From the NCBI GenBank assembly GCA_039939375.1, contig JBDVJO010000007.1:1-64000 (forward strand): 64,000 nucleotides of DNA, in the 5' to 3' direction. Origin of the DNA: Paracrocinitomix sp039939375 (GTDB lineage Bacteria; Bacteroidota; Bacteroidia; Flavobacteriales_D; Crocinitomicaceae). The translations under genes and the position numbers were made by a program. The notes beneath the pieces are model-generated. The model was given only the letters and a program-made list of their open reading frames with translations. It was not told the DNA's origin and made no database searches. Shown here piece after piece: positions 1-7,944 of this stretch (position 1 is its first letter; each line of letters opens with the position of its first letter).

Positions 1-18
1 TATCCGAATTTGAAGTAG

Positions 19-91
19 AAAAGAGAGGGGATTATCTATGTTAACGAGATCACTAGTCTCCTACTAAGTCTTAATCTTATTCCTCTCTTTT
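19..91. repeat. Long imperfect stem-loop at the left edge
   Basis: A perfect 10-bp inverted repeat (AAAAGAGAGG at 19-28, CCTCTCTTTT at 82-91) is followed inward by a second pairing (GATTA at 30-34, TAATC at 72-76) and a small GAGA/TCTC hairpin at 46-60. The right arm ends in a T-rich stretch, so it could end transcription of a gene lying left of the window. One frame reads five codons from base 1 and stops at 16-18, which would fit, but that is too short to call. The function is unproven. Confidence 0.3.
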
Positions 92-129
92 GTTCTTTCT
101 TGATTATATCTTTAAAGTAACGATTACAA

Positions 130-281
130 GCTTAAGTAGTAAGTAAAATTCACACCCGCCCTTGTCCACCGCAAAAAGCTCCCATTAGTTTGTCCAGTAT
201 CTTGGGGTTCCACGCCGGAATTGCCAACGCACCTTGCGGCGGCATCTAAAAATGCCTAATTTTACTCAAACGTTGTATGCC
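130..281 (+). repeat. attC-like recombination site A (upstream of cassette 1)
   Basis: The outer right motif is GTTGTATGCC at 272-281. Five bases inside it lies AATTTTACT (258-266). Its exact 9-bp inverse AGTAAAATT is at 142-150. Outside that, at 130-136, is GCTTAAG, one base off the integron R-box RYYYAAC. This outer box, short spacer, inner box, long middle, inner box, short spacer, outer box order is that of an integron attC. The middle is more GC-rich than the flanking genes. The last 38 bases closely resemble those of the next site, which argues for a shared site family. No integrase is visible. Confidence 0.5.
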
Positions 282-846
282 ATTGAAGAATTCTCAAATA
301 TTGTTTCTGGTCATCATGTCATTTTTGATTTCTTGCAAATCAGACAATGATTCTTCAGTAGAGAATTCTTCCGACATGGAAAATGAGCTCGGAGAACTGG
401 TCAATTATGTTGATAGAGATTTGGACGATTCACTATTTGAAGATTGGGGTGAAATTGAGACTTTCTATGGAACAATTGAACCTTTTGAGGGAATGTTAGG
501 CATGTATCAATTAGATCGATCAAAAGAAAATCTGCATACTTATGATTTCTTTCAATTTGAATTTACAAGAGATTCAAATCAATTAATTTTCTTGTTCGAT
601 TCATGCAGTGAATATGGTTATTCTGAATCTTGGACTAAAGGACAAACGTTTGGAATAATTGACGAAGTAATTGACTCGACAGAAGGAATCTTTATTGGCA
701 GAATCAACGAGCACAGAGGTCCAGATCAATTTGAACTGACAGAGCACAAAATACAATTCAACCAAGACGAAATAGTGATCTTTACCGGAGACAAATACAA
801 AGACCACTACACTTGGGTGAAAAAAGGCACACAACATATTAAGTAA
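277..846 (+). CDS. Putative lipoprotein, cassette 1 cargo
   Basis: This 189-residue protein was not recognised. It begins with a short basic stretch, a hydrophobic segment and a lipobox-like LISC with Cys at residue 20, so it is probably an outer-membrane or periplasmic lipoprotein. The mature part is acidic, rich in Glu/Asp and aromatic residues, with no repeat or catalytic motif that I can name. The ATG lies inside the GTTGTATGCC boundary motif, only a few bases from the predicted recombination point; that is normal for integron cassette genes. Its last codons run through the inverted end motif GGCACACAAC (826-835). A downstream start (residue 14) would shorten the signal sequence and is less likely. 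Confidence 0.65.
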   Translation: MPLKNSQILFLVIMSFLISCKSDNDSSVENSSDMENELGELVNYVDRDLDDSLFEDWGEIETFYGTIEPFEGMLGMYQLDRSKENLHTYDFFQFEFTRDSNQLIFLFDSCSEYGYSESWTKGQTFGIIDEVIDSTEGIFIGRINEHRGPDQFELTEHKIQFNQDEIVIFTGDKYKDHYTWVKKGTQHIK

Positions 847-1034
847 ATATCATTCCTCCCCTTTGTCCATCACTTCTCCCTCCCAATTGCGTGTCCAAAA
901 TCCGGGTGTTCCAGCGCGGGCGGAATAACTTGTATCCGGGGCTTGGCCAGCGCACTCGCGCTTTGCTTCGCTGAAGCTATGCGAAAGCAAGGCGCCATCT
1001 AAAAATGCCTATATTTACTCAAACGTTAGGATGC
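826..1034 (+). repeat. attC-like recombination site B (between cassettes 1 and 2)
   Basis: This is the best example of the site family. It begins with GGCACACAAC (826-835), the inverse of the motif that opens cassette 1 (9 of 10 bases). Six bases later comes AGTAAATAT (842-850), whose exact inverse ATATTTACT is at 1011-1019. After five bases GTTAGGATGC (1025-1034) opens cassette 2. The GC-rich middle contains a further hairpin, GCGCTTTGCTTCGC at 958-971 against 981-995, with one bulge. Spacing of the outer and inner boxes matches R and L boxes of attC sites. Total length is about 200 bp, longer than most attC but not unprecedented for the class. Confidence 0.55.
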
Positions 1035-1043
1035 AATTACGAT

Positions 1044-1490
1044 ATGGGTAAACCAGAATTTGAAAATCAACTTAAAGCGGAACTTGAGAAAAACAAATCA
1101 TCAATTTCGATTAATATAGACCAATTAATATCCAATCTTACGGAAAAAATATCTGGAATTAATATCGGAATTTTTACCTCTCAAGACGGTGATGGAATGT
1201 TTAGTATTTATGCAAATGCTATCGGACCAGATCTTTATGTTCGTCAAAAAGAAATAAAAGAATATGCAAATCTTTTTGATCCTAAGTTTACCTCGAACGG
1301 AATAGAACCTTACATCCCGACTGTTGACGACCCATTTGAAGTAGATTTTGATGTTAATGATTGCATTGTAGATTTGGTCGCATTGTGGTTGAAAGCTTCT
1401 TTCTCTTCAAAATCTTTTCCTGATGGAGCAGAATTCCAAATTGTAGGAAATGACGGCTATGGTACGGTTACTCCATTATCGCTACCATAG
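1044..1490 (+). CDS. DUF6389-like hypothetical protein, cassette 2 cargo
   Basis: This is a soluble protein of about 148 residues with no signal peptide or membrane segment. The overall pattern (a GPDLYV segment, a DPF-then-D core and a C-terminal GNDGYGTVTPL segment) is what I remember of the DUF6389 family. That is recall, not a search, and no function is known. An earlier ATG at 1005 in the same frame lies inside the recombination site. The ATG at 1044 (MGKPEF) gives a protein start like relatives and sits just after the boundary motif. The gene is single, on the + strand like its cassette neighbours. Confidence 0.6.
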   Translation: MGKPEFENQLKAELEKNKSSISINIDQLISNLTEKISGINIGIFTSQDGDGMFSIYANAIGPDLYVRQKEIKEYANLFDPKFTSNGIEPYIPTVDDPFEVDFDVNDCIVDLVALWLKASFSSKSFPDGAEFQIVGNDGYGTVTPLSLP

Positions 1491-1499
1491 TAAAAAAAA

Positions 1500-1714
1500 G
1501 CACCTAACATACAACCATACTAAAAAAGTATTCCCCCCACTGTCTTGCTTTTAAAGCAGTGATATTTAATTGAACCTAGTTACTAATTCAAGCTTAGCAG
1601 AAAACAATAAAAGGATGGTCAAAATTATTGTACCTACACAAAAGCTTCTATCTCTTTTATTGTGATTATGTTTACTATATTTAATTGAAAACAATACTCG
1701 TGTTGTTGTATGCC
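1500..1714 (+). repeat. attC-like junction C (between cassettes 2 and 3), less canonical
   Basis: GCACCTAAC (1500-1508) is the inverse of the motif opening cassette 2, apart from one missing base. GTTGTATGCC (1705-1714) opens cassette 3. Inner candidates AGTATT (1527-1532) and AATACT (1693-1698) are inverted but short, and the left one is too far from its outer box. A second outer-like motif CATACAAC (1508-1515), matching cassette 3, overlaps the first, which suggests a composite or decayed junction. A hairpin built on CACTG/CAGTG occurs around 1538-1561. The rest is AT-rich and may hold a promoter for the next gene. Confidence 0.35.
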
Positions 1715-1733
1715 ATAAAAAAGACAAAGAAGT

Positions 1734-2402
1734 ATGAGTAAGCAGAAAGTAATAATTGTGGGGTCTTCTGGACATTCAAAAGTTATAATTGACATTTTTG
1801 AAAAAGAAGACAACTATCAAATCATAGGACTTCTTGACGCTTTTAGAAAAATTGGAGAAGAAACTTTAGGTTATAAAGTGATTGGCAATGAAGATGATCT
1901 ACCAGATTTGATTTCAAATAATCCAAATTGTAAAATATTTATAGCGATTGGAGACAACTGTGTTAGAAAGAAAGTAAGGGACAAGATAGTAGATATTATG
2001 CCAAATATTGATTTTGCCACGGCAATTCATCCATCCGCACAAATTGGAAAAAATGTTAGAATTGGAAAAGGTGTGGCGATAATGGCTGGTGCAATTATCA
2101 ATAGCGATACCCTTATTGAAGATTTTACAATAATCAATACCAAAGCAAGTATTGACCATGACAGTAAAATGTTAAAATTTTCAAGTTTAGCACCAAATGC
2201 AACAGCTGGCGGAAGTGTTTTAATTGGTGAATTTTCTGCAATATCTATTGGAGCAACAATAAAACACGGGGTATCAATTGGTAAACACTCAGTAATTGGA
2301 GCGGGTGCATTACTTATTAATGACTGCGGTGATAATGTAATAACGTATGGTGTCCCAGCCAAAGAGATTCGAAAACGAGAAATCGGAGAAAAATACTTAT
2401 AA
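1734..2402 (+). CDS. NeuD/PglD-type sugar O-acyltransferase, cassette 3 cargo
   Basis: This is a 222-residue left-handed beta-helix acyltransferase of the sialic-acid O-acetyltransferase NeuD/PglD family. These enzymes transfer an acetyl group from acetyl-CoA to an amino- or hydroxyl-sugar used for surface glycans. The N-terminal half has the family's Rossmann-like start, with GSSGHSKVIIDIFE near residues 10-23. From about residue 95 the hexapeptide repeats (IGKNVRIGKGVAIMAG and later IGEFSAISIGATI) build the beta-helix. The usual GVPAK ending is at residues 206-210. Such genes normally lie in polysaccharide clusters, but here the gene stands alone between inverted GTTGTATGCC and GGCATACAAC motifs. 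Confidence 0.85.
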   Translation: MSKQKVIIVGSSGHSKVIIDIFEKEDNYQIIGLLDAFRKIGEETLGYKVIGNEDDLPDLISNNPNCKIFIAIGDNCVRKKVRDKIVDIMPNIDFATAIHPSAQIGKNVRIGKGVAIMAGAIINSDTLIEDFTIINTKASIDHDSKMLKFSSLAPNATAGGSVLIGEFSAISIGATIKHGVSIGKHSVIGAGALLINDCGDNVITYGVPAKEIRKREIGEKYL

Positions 2403-2418
2403 AAATGTGAATTATTGC

Positions 2419-2428
2419 GGCATACAAC
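2419..2428 (+). repeat. End motif of cassette 3
   Basis: GGCATACAAC is the exact 10-base inverse of the motif that opens this cassette at 1705-1714. It lies 16 bases after the acyltransferase stop codon. I found no matching inner box or following GTT motif, so this appears to be the right end of the recognisable array. Confidence 0.45.
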
Positions 2429-2642
2429 AATGTATAAAAACCCAAAACATTTTCTCCATAAACACTTAACTTTTCTGGAATCAACTGGAATCGAATCCAC
2501 CCAGAGGTAAAAAAACATAAGCCAACATTGAAAGGAAACTTGAAAACGAATTTTCACAGATTTATAATCAAAATTTCTTCAATTGAAAAACTACACAACT
2601 TTTAGAATTTCAGTGTGTTCAGAAAACTTGGATCGAAATTCC

Positions 2643-2668
2643 TTTCTTAAATCATTATATTTAAGAAA
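2643..2668. promoter_or_regulatory. 10-bp perfect palindrome upstream of the flavodoxin-fold gene
   Basis: TTTCTTAAAT (2643-2652) and ATTTAAGAAA (2659-2668) are exact inverses around a 6-base centre and end nine bases before the start codon of the next gene. The position suits an operator or a 5'-UTR hairpin. No regulator is encoded nearby, so this is only a candidate. Confidence 0.3.
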
Positions 2669-2677
2669 ACACAAATC

Positions 2678-3412
2678 ATGAACCAAATCGATTTTAGTCA
2701 ATTAAAGGCAATTTACATTAACTGCACCCTTAAAAAATCACCTCAAAAAAGTCACACTCAATCTTTGATGGAAGTTTCAAAATCCATTATGAATAAGGAG
2801 AATGTGAAAATTGATGAGATACGTTTGATTGATCATCAAGTTGCAAGCGGCGTATACCCCGACATGACTGAACATGGATGGGAAGTAGATGAATGGAAAG
2901 AAATTTCTAAAAGAGTTTTGGACGCAGACATTCTCATTGTTGGCACTCCGATTTGGTTAGGCGAGAAATCTTCTGAAGCACAAAAACTTATTGAAAGACT
3001 GTATTCGTTAAGTGGCATGACCAATGATAAAGGACAATACCTCTTCTACGGCAAGGCAGGAGGATGTATAGTCACTGGAAACGAAGATGGGGTAAAACAT
3101 TGCGCTATGGGAATCTTATATTCTCTTCAGCACGTTGGATATTCAATACCGCCACAAGCCGATTGTGGTTGGATTGGTAAAGTAGGACCTGGACCAAGTT
3201 ATGGCGATAAAGAATGGCAAGGTGAAAAACTAGATCAACCAGTTGGTTTTGACAGTGATTTTACCAATAGAAACACCACGTTTATGACTTATAATTTACT
3301 CCATTTGGCAATGATGTTAAAAAATAATGGAGGATATTCGAGTTATGGTAATTCCCGCGAAGAATGGGATGACGGTAAACGCTGGGAATTTGAAAATCCC
3401 GAATACCGATAA
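2678..3412 (+). CDS. Flavodoxin-family NAD(P)H-dependent oxidoreductase
   Basis: This 244-residue cytosolic protein has the flavodoxin/NADPH-dependent FMN reductase fold. The N-terminal strand (IYINCTLKKSPQKSHT, residues 12-27) ends in the Ser/Thr-rich loop that binds the FMN phosphate. The middle segment ADILIVGTPIWLGEKSS (residues about 85-101) is the typical second flavin loop, and GKAGGCIVTGNEDG (about 125-138) forms the third. Members reduce flavins, quinones or nitro-compounds with NAD(P)H, but the substrate here cannot be told. The gene stands alone behind a perfect palindrome and is not co-oriented closely with any partner. Confidence 0.8.
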   Translation: MNQIDFSQLKAIYINCTLKKSPQKSHTQSLMEVSKSIMNKENVKIDEIRLIDHQVASGVYPDMTEHGWEVDEWKEISKRVLDADILIVGTPIWLGEKSSEAQKLIERLYSLSGMTNDKGQYLFYGKAGGCIVTGNEDGVKHCAMGILYSLQHVGYSIPPQADCGWIGKVGPGPSYGDKEWQGEKLDQPVGFDSDFTNRNTTFMTYNLLHLAMMLKNNGGYSSYGNSREEWDDGKRWEFENPEYR

Positions 3413-3570
3413 AACACTTTAATTTTGGGCAGTTGCAAAAATTCCTCAGACTGTAATTCATCTAAAACTTCAACAGGGATAGCATTAAATAGTTTTCAAT
3501 TAGATAAAAACACTACCCGTTTCTTAATTTTCTGTTTTTATTAAATCGCAACAATTAACTACATTTGATT

Positions 3571-6315
3571 ATGCGACTACTACTATTCATTTCATTGATA
3601 TCCATCAGCTTAACTGGGCATAGCCAAAACTATGCGGATAAGGAAGTATACTTGGTCGATTCTTTAGAATACGACAACATATCTCCCGACTATCAAAAAA
3701 TAATAGACTATTACATAGATTACTATCACAATACCGATAATGACTTATACAAAATCAGCGTTATCCATGAAATAGTTAGAAATTGCTGGGACAACAATGT
3801 TTGGCCGAAGTACAACAGGTGGGTTTACAAAGAAGCTAATGAAAAGCTAAAAGAAGACTTAACGGATTCGTTAGAATTCATGTACGGTAGGTTTAGAGCA
3901 GGGTCTGTTTACTACACCGCTTGGGGACACTTTTACAAAACTGAATACGAAAAAGCCATTCAGACTTTCGCTAGATCTCGCGATCTCTATTTAGAGCATG
4001 GCGATTCAATTGGTGCTGCAAATGCTATTGATAACATTGGCTCTGTTTATAGCACCAAAGGTGAAATGGCAAAAGCACTTGAGTTCCATGTTGAGGGACT
4101 TAAAATACGCGAGATAATTCAAGATACTTTAGGACTTGGCGCATCTTATAATGCGATTGGTATCATTCACATGATGCACGGGGATTACAATCAAGCAATT
4201 AAAGATTATAAAAAGGCCATTGCTTTTCATGAACATGTTGAATTTTGGTCAGGTCTCTCTAGCGAATACAGTAATTTGGGCGCAACTGAATCATTCATAG
4301 GTCACCACGACAAAGCGCTAGAATATCACCTTCAAAGCTATAATATTAAAGCCAATATTGAGGATAAACAAGGTATGGCTATCTCATTAACCAATTTAGC
4401 CAACCTATCTGTTATGAACGGCGATACCGCAACTGCTTTTGAATATCAAAATTACGGTCTTGAACTTTCTGAAGAATTACAAGATCAACGCGGAATCTCT
4501 AGTGCTTTATGTCATTTAGGATATTTTCATCTACTTAAAGATGAATACGAAGAAGGAATAGAACATCTGGATAAATCATTAGAAATTGCTAAGGAAGTCG
4601 GTGCCCATATTGACACGAGAAAAGCACTCGTAAATTTGTTTAAAGCGTATCTCTGGCAAAGGAAATATGACAAAGCAGAAGTTTATTTACAAGAATTGGT
4701 TGAGATCAGAAAAAAAGACATTAAAACTAATTTTTCAATTTTGGCCGAGCGTGAAAAAGAACTCTATTTCAATACCATGGCTGAAGAATATCAAAACCTT
4801 TATGCTTATGGTAATTTGACCTATAAAAATAATCCTGAAATCACAAGAACCTTGTATGATAATACCATCATGTTAAAAGGTCTTTTGCTGAAGTCTTCTG
4901 CTGCTATGCGAGAAACAATTCTTAACAGTGAAGATACAGCTCTGATAGCTGAGTATGAAAAGTGGATAGAATTGAAGGTCAATATTGCGGATGCTTATGC
5001 CAGAAATTTCGACTCAGATAGTCTTGAAAAAGTGGCTACAACGATAGAAGCCAAATTGGTTCAGAAATCTGCAGATTTTGACAAGTTTTACCAAGAACCA
5101 CAAACCAGCTGGAAGGATATTCAAAACGGTCTGGCAAAAAATGAAGCGGCAATTGAATTCATTCGTTATCCGAAAGATTTACAAAATCCTGAATCTGAAA
5201 TAATTTATTCAGCCCTGCTGCTTAAAGCTAAATCTAAACAACCAGAGTTGATTCAACTTTGCACAGAAGATGCTTTAGAGCAAGTGCTCGGAAAGATTAG
5301 CGCCAATAACTTAGACCATGTCAAAGATATTTACGGAACCTCTGCAAATTCAAATGCCGTGCTTTCTGAATTAATTTGGGAGCCACTGAAAAATAAAACG
5401 GAAGGCATAGAAAAGATTTATTTTGCACCTGTTGGCTTATTGCACAAGGTGGCTTTTGCCGCAATTAGTATTAACAACGAACAATTGCTAAGTGATCGAT
5501 TTCATTTGGTTCAACTCAACAGTACCAGTGGATTATTGAATAAAGAGCAAATAGATTTTAATACTTCTACTCAAGCTACTTTATTTGGAGGAGTAAAATA
5601 TCATACCGATTCTTCTGAGCATGTCATTTGGACTTACTTACCGGGAACGTTAGAAGAGATTGATTCCATTAAAAACATTTTAGATGAGCAGCTCACGGTC
5701 AATTATTTTAAAGAGTATGCTGCCAATGAAGAAAATTTTAAAAAAAGCGCTGGGCAAAGTACAATTCTTCATATTGCTTCGCACGGATTCTTCTATCCTG
5801 ACCCTGAAACAGTGCGAAAAGAAGCGCAGATTGATATTGACATGGAAGAAATCGCTTTTAGAGGTGGTGCTTCTAATTATGGAATCTGGAATTTCGTGAA
5901 CAATGAAAATCCACTCATGAGAAGTGGAATTGCCTTAGCTGCCGCAAATGACGCCTGGCAACGAGATGCATTTGCTACAGGAGAAGATGGTGTACTTTCT
6001 GCTCAAGAAGTTTCTAATTTAAACATGACAAAAACTAAGCTGGTCGTCTTGTCTGCTTGCGAAACAGGACTAGGTGACATTAAAGGAAGTGAGGGTGTTT
6101 ATGGTTTACAAAGAGCGTTTAAGATGGCTGGCGTGAGATACCTAATCATGAGTTTATGGCAAGTTCCAGATGAAGAAACTGCCGAGTTCATGACCTTGTT
6201 TTACAAAGAGTTAATGGCGAGTAAAAATATCAGATCAGCATTTGATAAAGCGCAATCTGTAATGAGAGAAAAGTATGACCCGTATTATTGGGCAGCCTTT
6301 GTGTTGATTGAGTAA
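3571..6315 (+). CDS. Secreted TPR-CHAT domain protein
   Basis: The protein has 914 residues from the ATG; an upstream TTG two codons earlier is less likely. A signal peptide (MRLLLFISLISISLTGHSQ) directs export. Residues about 110-400 are tandem tetratricopeptide repeats, recognisable by A-x(2)-Y/F-x(4)-I periodicity. A helical linker follows, and from about 600 a CHAT domain, a caspase/separase-like peptidase fold. The catalytic pair is intact: His738 in HIASHGFF and Cys830 in LSACETG. The C-terminus (about 868-914) has the usual VPDEETAEFM and WAAFVLIE segments. A lipoprotein gene follows 14 bases later, so the two may be co-transcribed. The substrate is unknown. Confidence 0.88.
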   Translation: MRLLLFISLISISLTGHSQNYADKEVYLVDSLEYDNISPDYQKIIDYYIDYYHNTDNDLYKISVIHEIVRNCWDNNVWPKYNRWVYKEANEKLKEDLTDSLEFMYGRFRAGSVYYTAWGHFYKTEYEKAIQTFARSRDLYLEHGDSIGAANAIDNIGSVYSTKGEMAKALEFHVEGLKIREIIQDTLGLGASYNAIGIIHMMHGDYNQAIKDYKKAIAFHEHVEFWSGLSSEYSNLGATESFIGHHDKALEYHLQSYNIKANIEDKQGMAISLTNLANLSVMNGDTATAFEYQNYGLELSEELQDQRGISSALCHLGYFHLLKDEYEEGIEHLDKSLEIAKEVGAHIDTRKALVNLFKAYLWQRKYDKAEVYLQELVEIRKKDIKTNFSILAEREKELYFNTMAEEYQNLYAYGNLTYKNNPEITRTLYDNTIMLKGLLLKSSAAMRETILNSEDTALIAEYEKWIELKVNIADAYARNFDSDSLEKVATTIEAKLVQKSADFDKFYQEPQTSWKDIQNGLAKNEAAIEFIRYPKDLQNPESEIIYSALLLKAKSKQPELIQLCTEDALEQVLGKISANNLDHVKDIYGTSANSNAVLSELIWEPLKNKTEGIEKIYFAPVGLLHKVAFAAISINNEQLLSDRFHLVQLNSTSGLLNKEQIDFNTSTQATLFGGVKYHTDSSEHVIWTYLPGTLEEIDSIKNILDEQLTVNYFKEYAANEENFKKSAGQSTILHIASHGFFYPDPETVRKEAQIDIDMEEIAFRGGASNYGIWNFVNNENPLMRSGIALAAANDAWQRDAFATGEDGVLSAQEVSNLNMTKTKLVVLSACETGLGDIKGSEGVYGLQRAFKMAGVRYLIMSLWQVPDEETAEFMTLFYKELMASKNIRSAFDKAQSVMREKYDPYYWAAFVLIE

Positions 6316-6329
6316 AAAAGCTGATTTCT

Positions 6330-6800
6330 ATGAAGTATCAATTATTAATAGCTCTTTTCTTAATAGCAACACTTACAGCTTGCACAAATCCAACCGAAGT
6401 ATCTAATCCTGAAAAAGCGTCTCAAGAAGAAGTAGATAGCGCTAGCTTGTATGCTTATTTTAACAACAAAATCAGCCCCACTTGGGATTACTCACCTGAT
6501 AATGACTCGGTGCAATTTGAATTCAATGAATACGGACTACCCAAACGGAGAACAGAAATGGTTCAAAAAGGCGATAAAACTATTCACTTCAGCATTGAAT
6601 ACAAATACAATCTTTCTGATTCAACTGAAACAACTTGGCACAAACAACAGTTTGGGGGAGGACTTTTCTCTACAGAAGTTAGAAAATTCGGAAAAACTGA
6701 CCGAATGATTTGGCGAGAAGTAACAGATGTCAATAAGGTCTGCACAAGAACAGAATTTGACGACCTTGGTTTGATTACGAATATTGAGACGGTAAGATGA
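6330..6800 (+). CDS. Small lipoprotein downstream of the TPR-CHAT gene
   Basis: This 156-residue protein has a lipoprotein signal (MKYQLLIALFLIATLTAC, Cys18). The mature part is probably all-beta, with a series of short strands such as QFEFNEYGLPKRR and RTEFDDLGLITNI. These resemble single YD/MORN-like hairpins that track text-like strand patterns. I do not recognise a family. The 14-base gap to the CHAT gene and equal strand suggest an operon, in which it could be a membrane-tethered partner or inhibitor of the CHAT protein; that is inference from position alone. Confidence 0.65.
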   Translation: MKYQLLIALFLIATLTACTNPTEVSNPEKASQEEVDSASLYAYFNNKISPTWDYSPDNDSVQFEFNEYGLPKRRTEMVQKGDKTIHFSIEYKYNLSDSTETTWHKQQFGGGLFSTEVRKFGKTDRMIWREVTDVNKVCTRTEFDDLGLITNIETVR

Positions 6801-6876
6801 TATTTATCACAGCTTCTCTATTCCCTTAACAACCATTTCACCATCTTTTCCGTATACCTTTTTATAAAACTAGATT

Positions 6877-7887
6877 ATGAAAAGAATTTTACTTGGATTT
6901 GCCCTTATCTCATCAATGTCGTTTGGACAGCAGACCATAAACTCTGTACAAGACGGAGATTTTTTCGCTTTCGGAACCTGGGATTGCTTTTGCTTACCCG
7001 CTGATGGTGACACGGTAAACATCAGTCATGACGTACACATGAATTTTGGAATTCCTTATACAATGGGAATCATAACCGTAAATGCCTCTGGTAGTCTTTC
7101 TGATGGAGGAGTTGATAAAGACATCTATATCAATGGTGGATCTTTTGTCAATAATGGAACCGTTAACCTAGACGGATTTTGGTTAGATTCTGGAGATGTA
7201 GTGAACAACGGTTTGATGTTGTTAGATAGCCTCTTGTCTCAAGACATGATGATAAACAATGGTGAAATTACAGTTTATGATTTTGCACATGACCAAGGAG
7301 TTACCTTTGAAAACAACGGTATAATTGAAGTAACTAATAACTTTAATAACCAAGGCCATTTTACCAATAATGATTTAATGACCGTTGTATTGGATGCCTC
7401 AATTTGTAATATTCAAAGCATGGACGCAATGTATATCAATAACGGTATTTTATGCGTTGAAAATGATTTTGCTGTTTGTGGTGGTGATACCTTAACAGGA
7501 ACTGGAACTGTGTACATTGGTGCAGCAAGTGTGAATGACGGTGTTGTGAACGGAACTTTACATATCAACACGCCTTCTGGTGCCTTTGGTTTAAACACCG
7601 GAACAGTTGGTTCTTCGGTTACATTTGGTACAGATGTTTGTGGATTAACTGTTGATCAAGAGAATATTTCTAACTGGAACATCTTCCCTAACCCGGCAAC
7701 AGATTTCGTAATGTCAACTCAAACTAATATCACTTTCGAAATCTTTGATTTAAGCGGTAAAAGAGTCATCTCAGATAAAAGTATAGATGGCAAAATCGAT
7801 ATTACAGATTTAACTGAAGGGGTATATTTGATTAAAATGACAAGTCAAGAAGGAATCGTGAATACTAAAAAATTCATGAAAAGATAA
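6877..7887 (+). CDS. T9SS type A sorting domain protein
   Basis: This is a 336-residue secreted protein with a signal peptide (MKRILLGFALISSMSFGQ). The middle (residues about 30-240) is a run of short beta repeats rich in N-N-G turns, such as VNNGTVNLDG and ENNGIIEVTNN, which probably form a beta-solenoid. The last 75 residues are a T9SS type A domain. It starts with NWNIFPNPATD, has the middle IFDLSGKRV, and ends in EGVYLIKM and KKFMKR. This domain guides passage through the type IX translocon and cell-surface attachment. Function of the solenoid is unknown. It converges on the giant adhesin gene across a shared terminator. Confidence 0.82.
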   Translation: MKRILLGFALISSMSFGQQTINSVQDGDFFAFGTWDCFCLPADGDTVNISHDVHMNFGIPYTMGIITVNASGSLSDGGVDKDIYINGGSFVNNGTVNLDGFWLDSGDVVNNGLMLLDSLLSQDMMINNGEITVYDFAHDQGVTFENNGIIEVTNNFNNQGHFTNNDLMTVVLDASICNIQSMDAMYINNGILCVENDFAVCGGDTLTGTGTVYIGAASVNDGVVNGTLHINTPSGAFGLNTGTVGSSVTFGTDVCGLTVDQENISNWNIFPNPATDFVMSTQTNITFEIFDLSGKRVISDKSIDGKIDITDLTEGVYLIKMTSQEGIVNTKKFMKR

Positions 7888-7904
7888 TTGAGTGAAATGA
7901 ATTG

Positions 7905-7936
7905 AAAAGCTGGTTTAGGAAACTGAACCAGCTTTT
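7905..7936. terminator. Bidirectional rho-independent terminator
   Basis: AAAAGCTGGTT (7905-7915) pairs with AACCAGCTTTT (7926-7936). The inner bases extend the stem to a GAAA tetraloop (7919-7922). Runs of T follow on the + strand, and the A-run on the left gives U's on the - strand. It lies between two converging T9SS genes and can serve both. Confidence 0.85.
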
Positions 7937-7944
7937 TTTATGCC

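Noticed and set aside
1005..1043. Earlier ATG for the DUF6389-like protein
   Set aside because: It falls inside the conserved recombination-site sequence shared with junction A. The later ATG gives the expected N-terminus.
1566..2557. - strand open frames opposite the acyltransferase gene and its leader
   Set aside because: They lack recognisable domains, and the + strand gene has a clear family match over its whole length.
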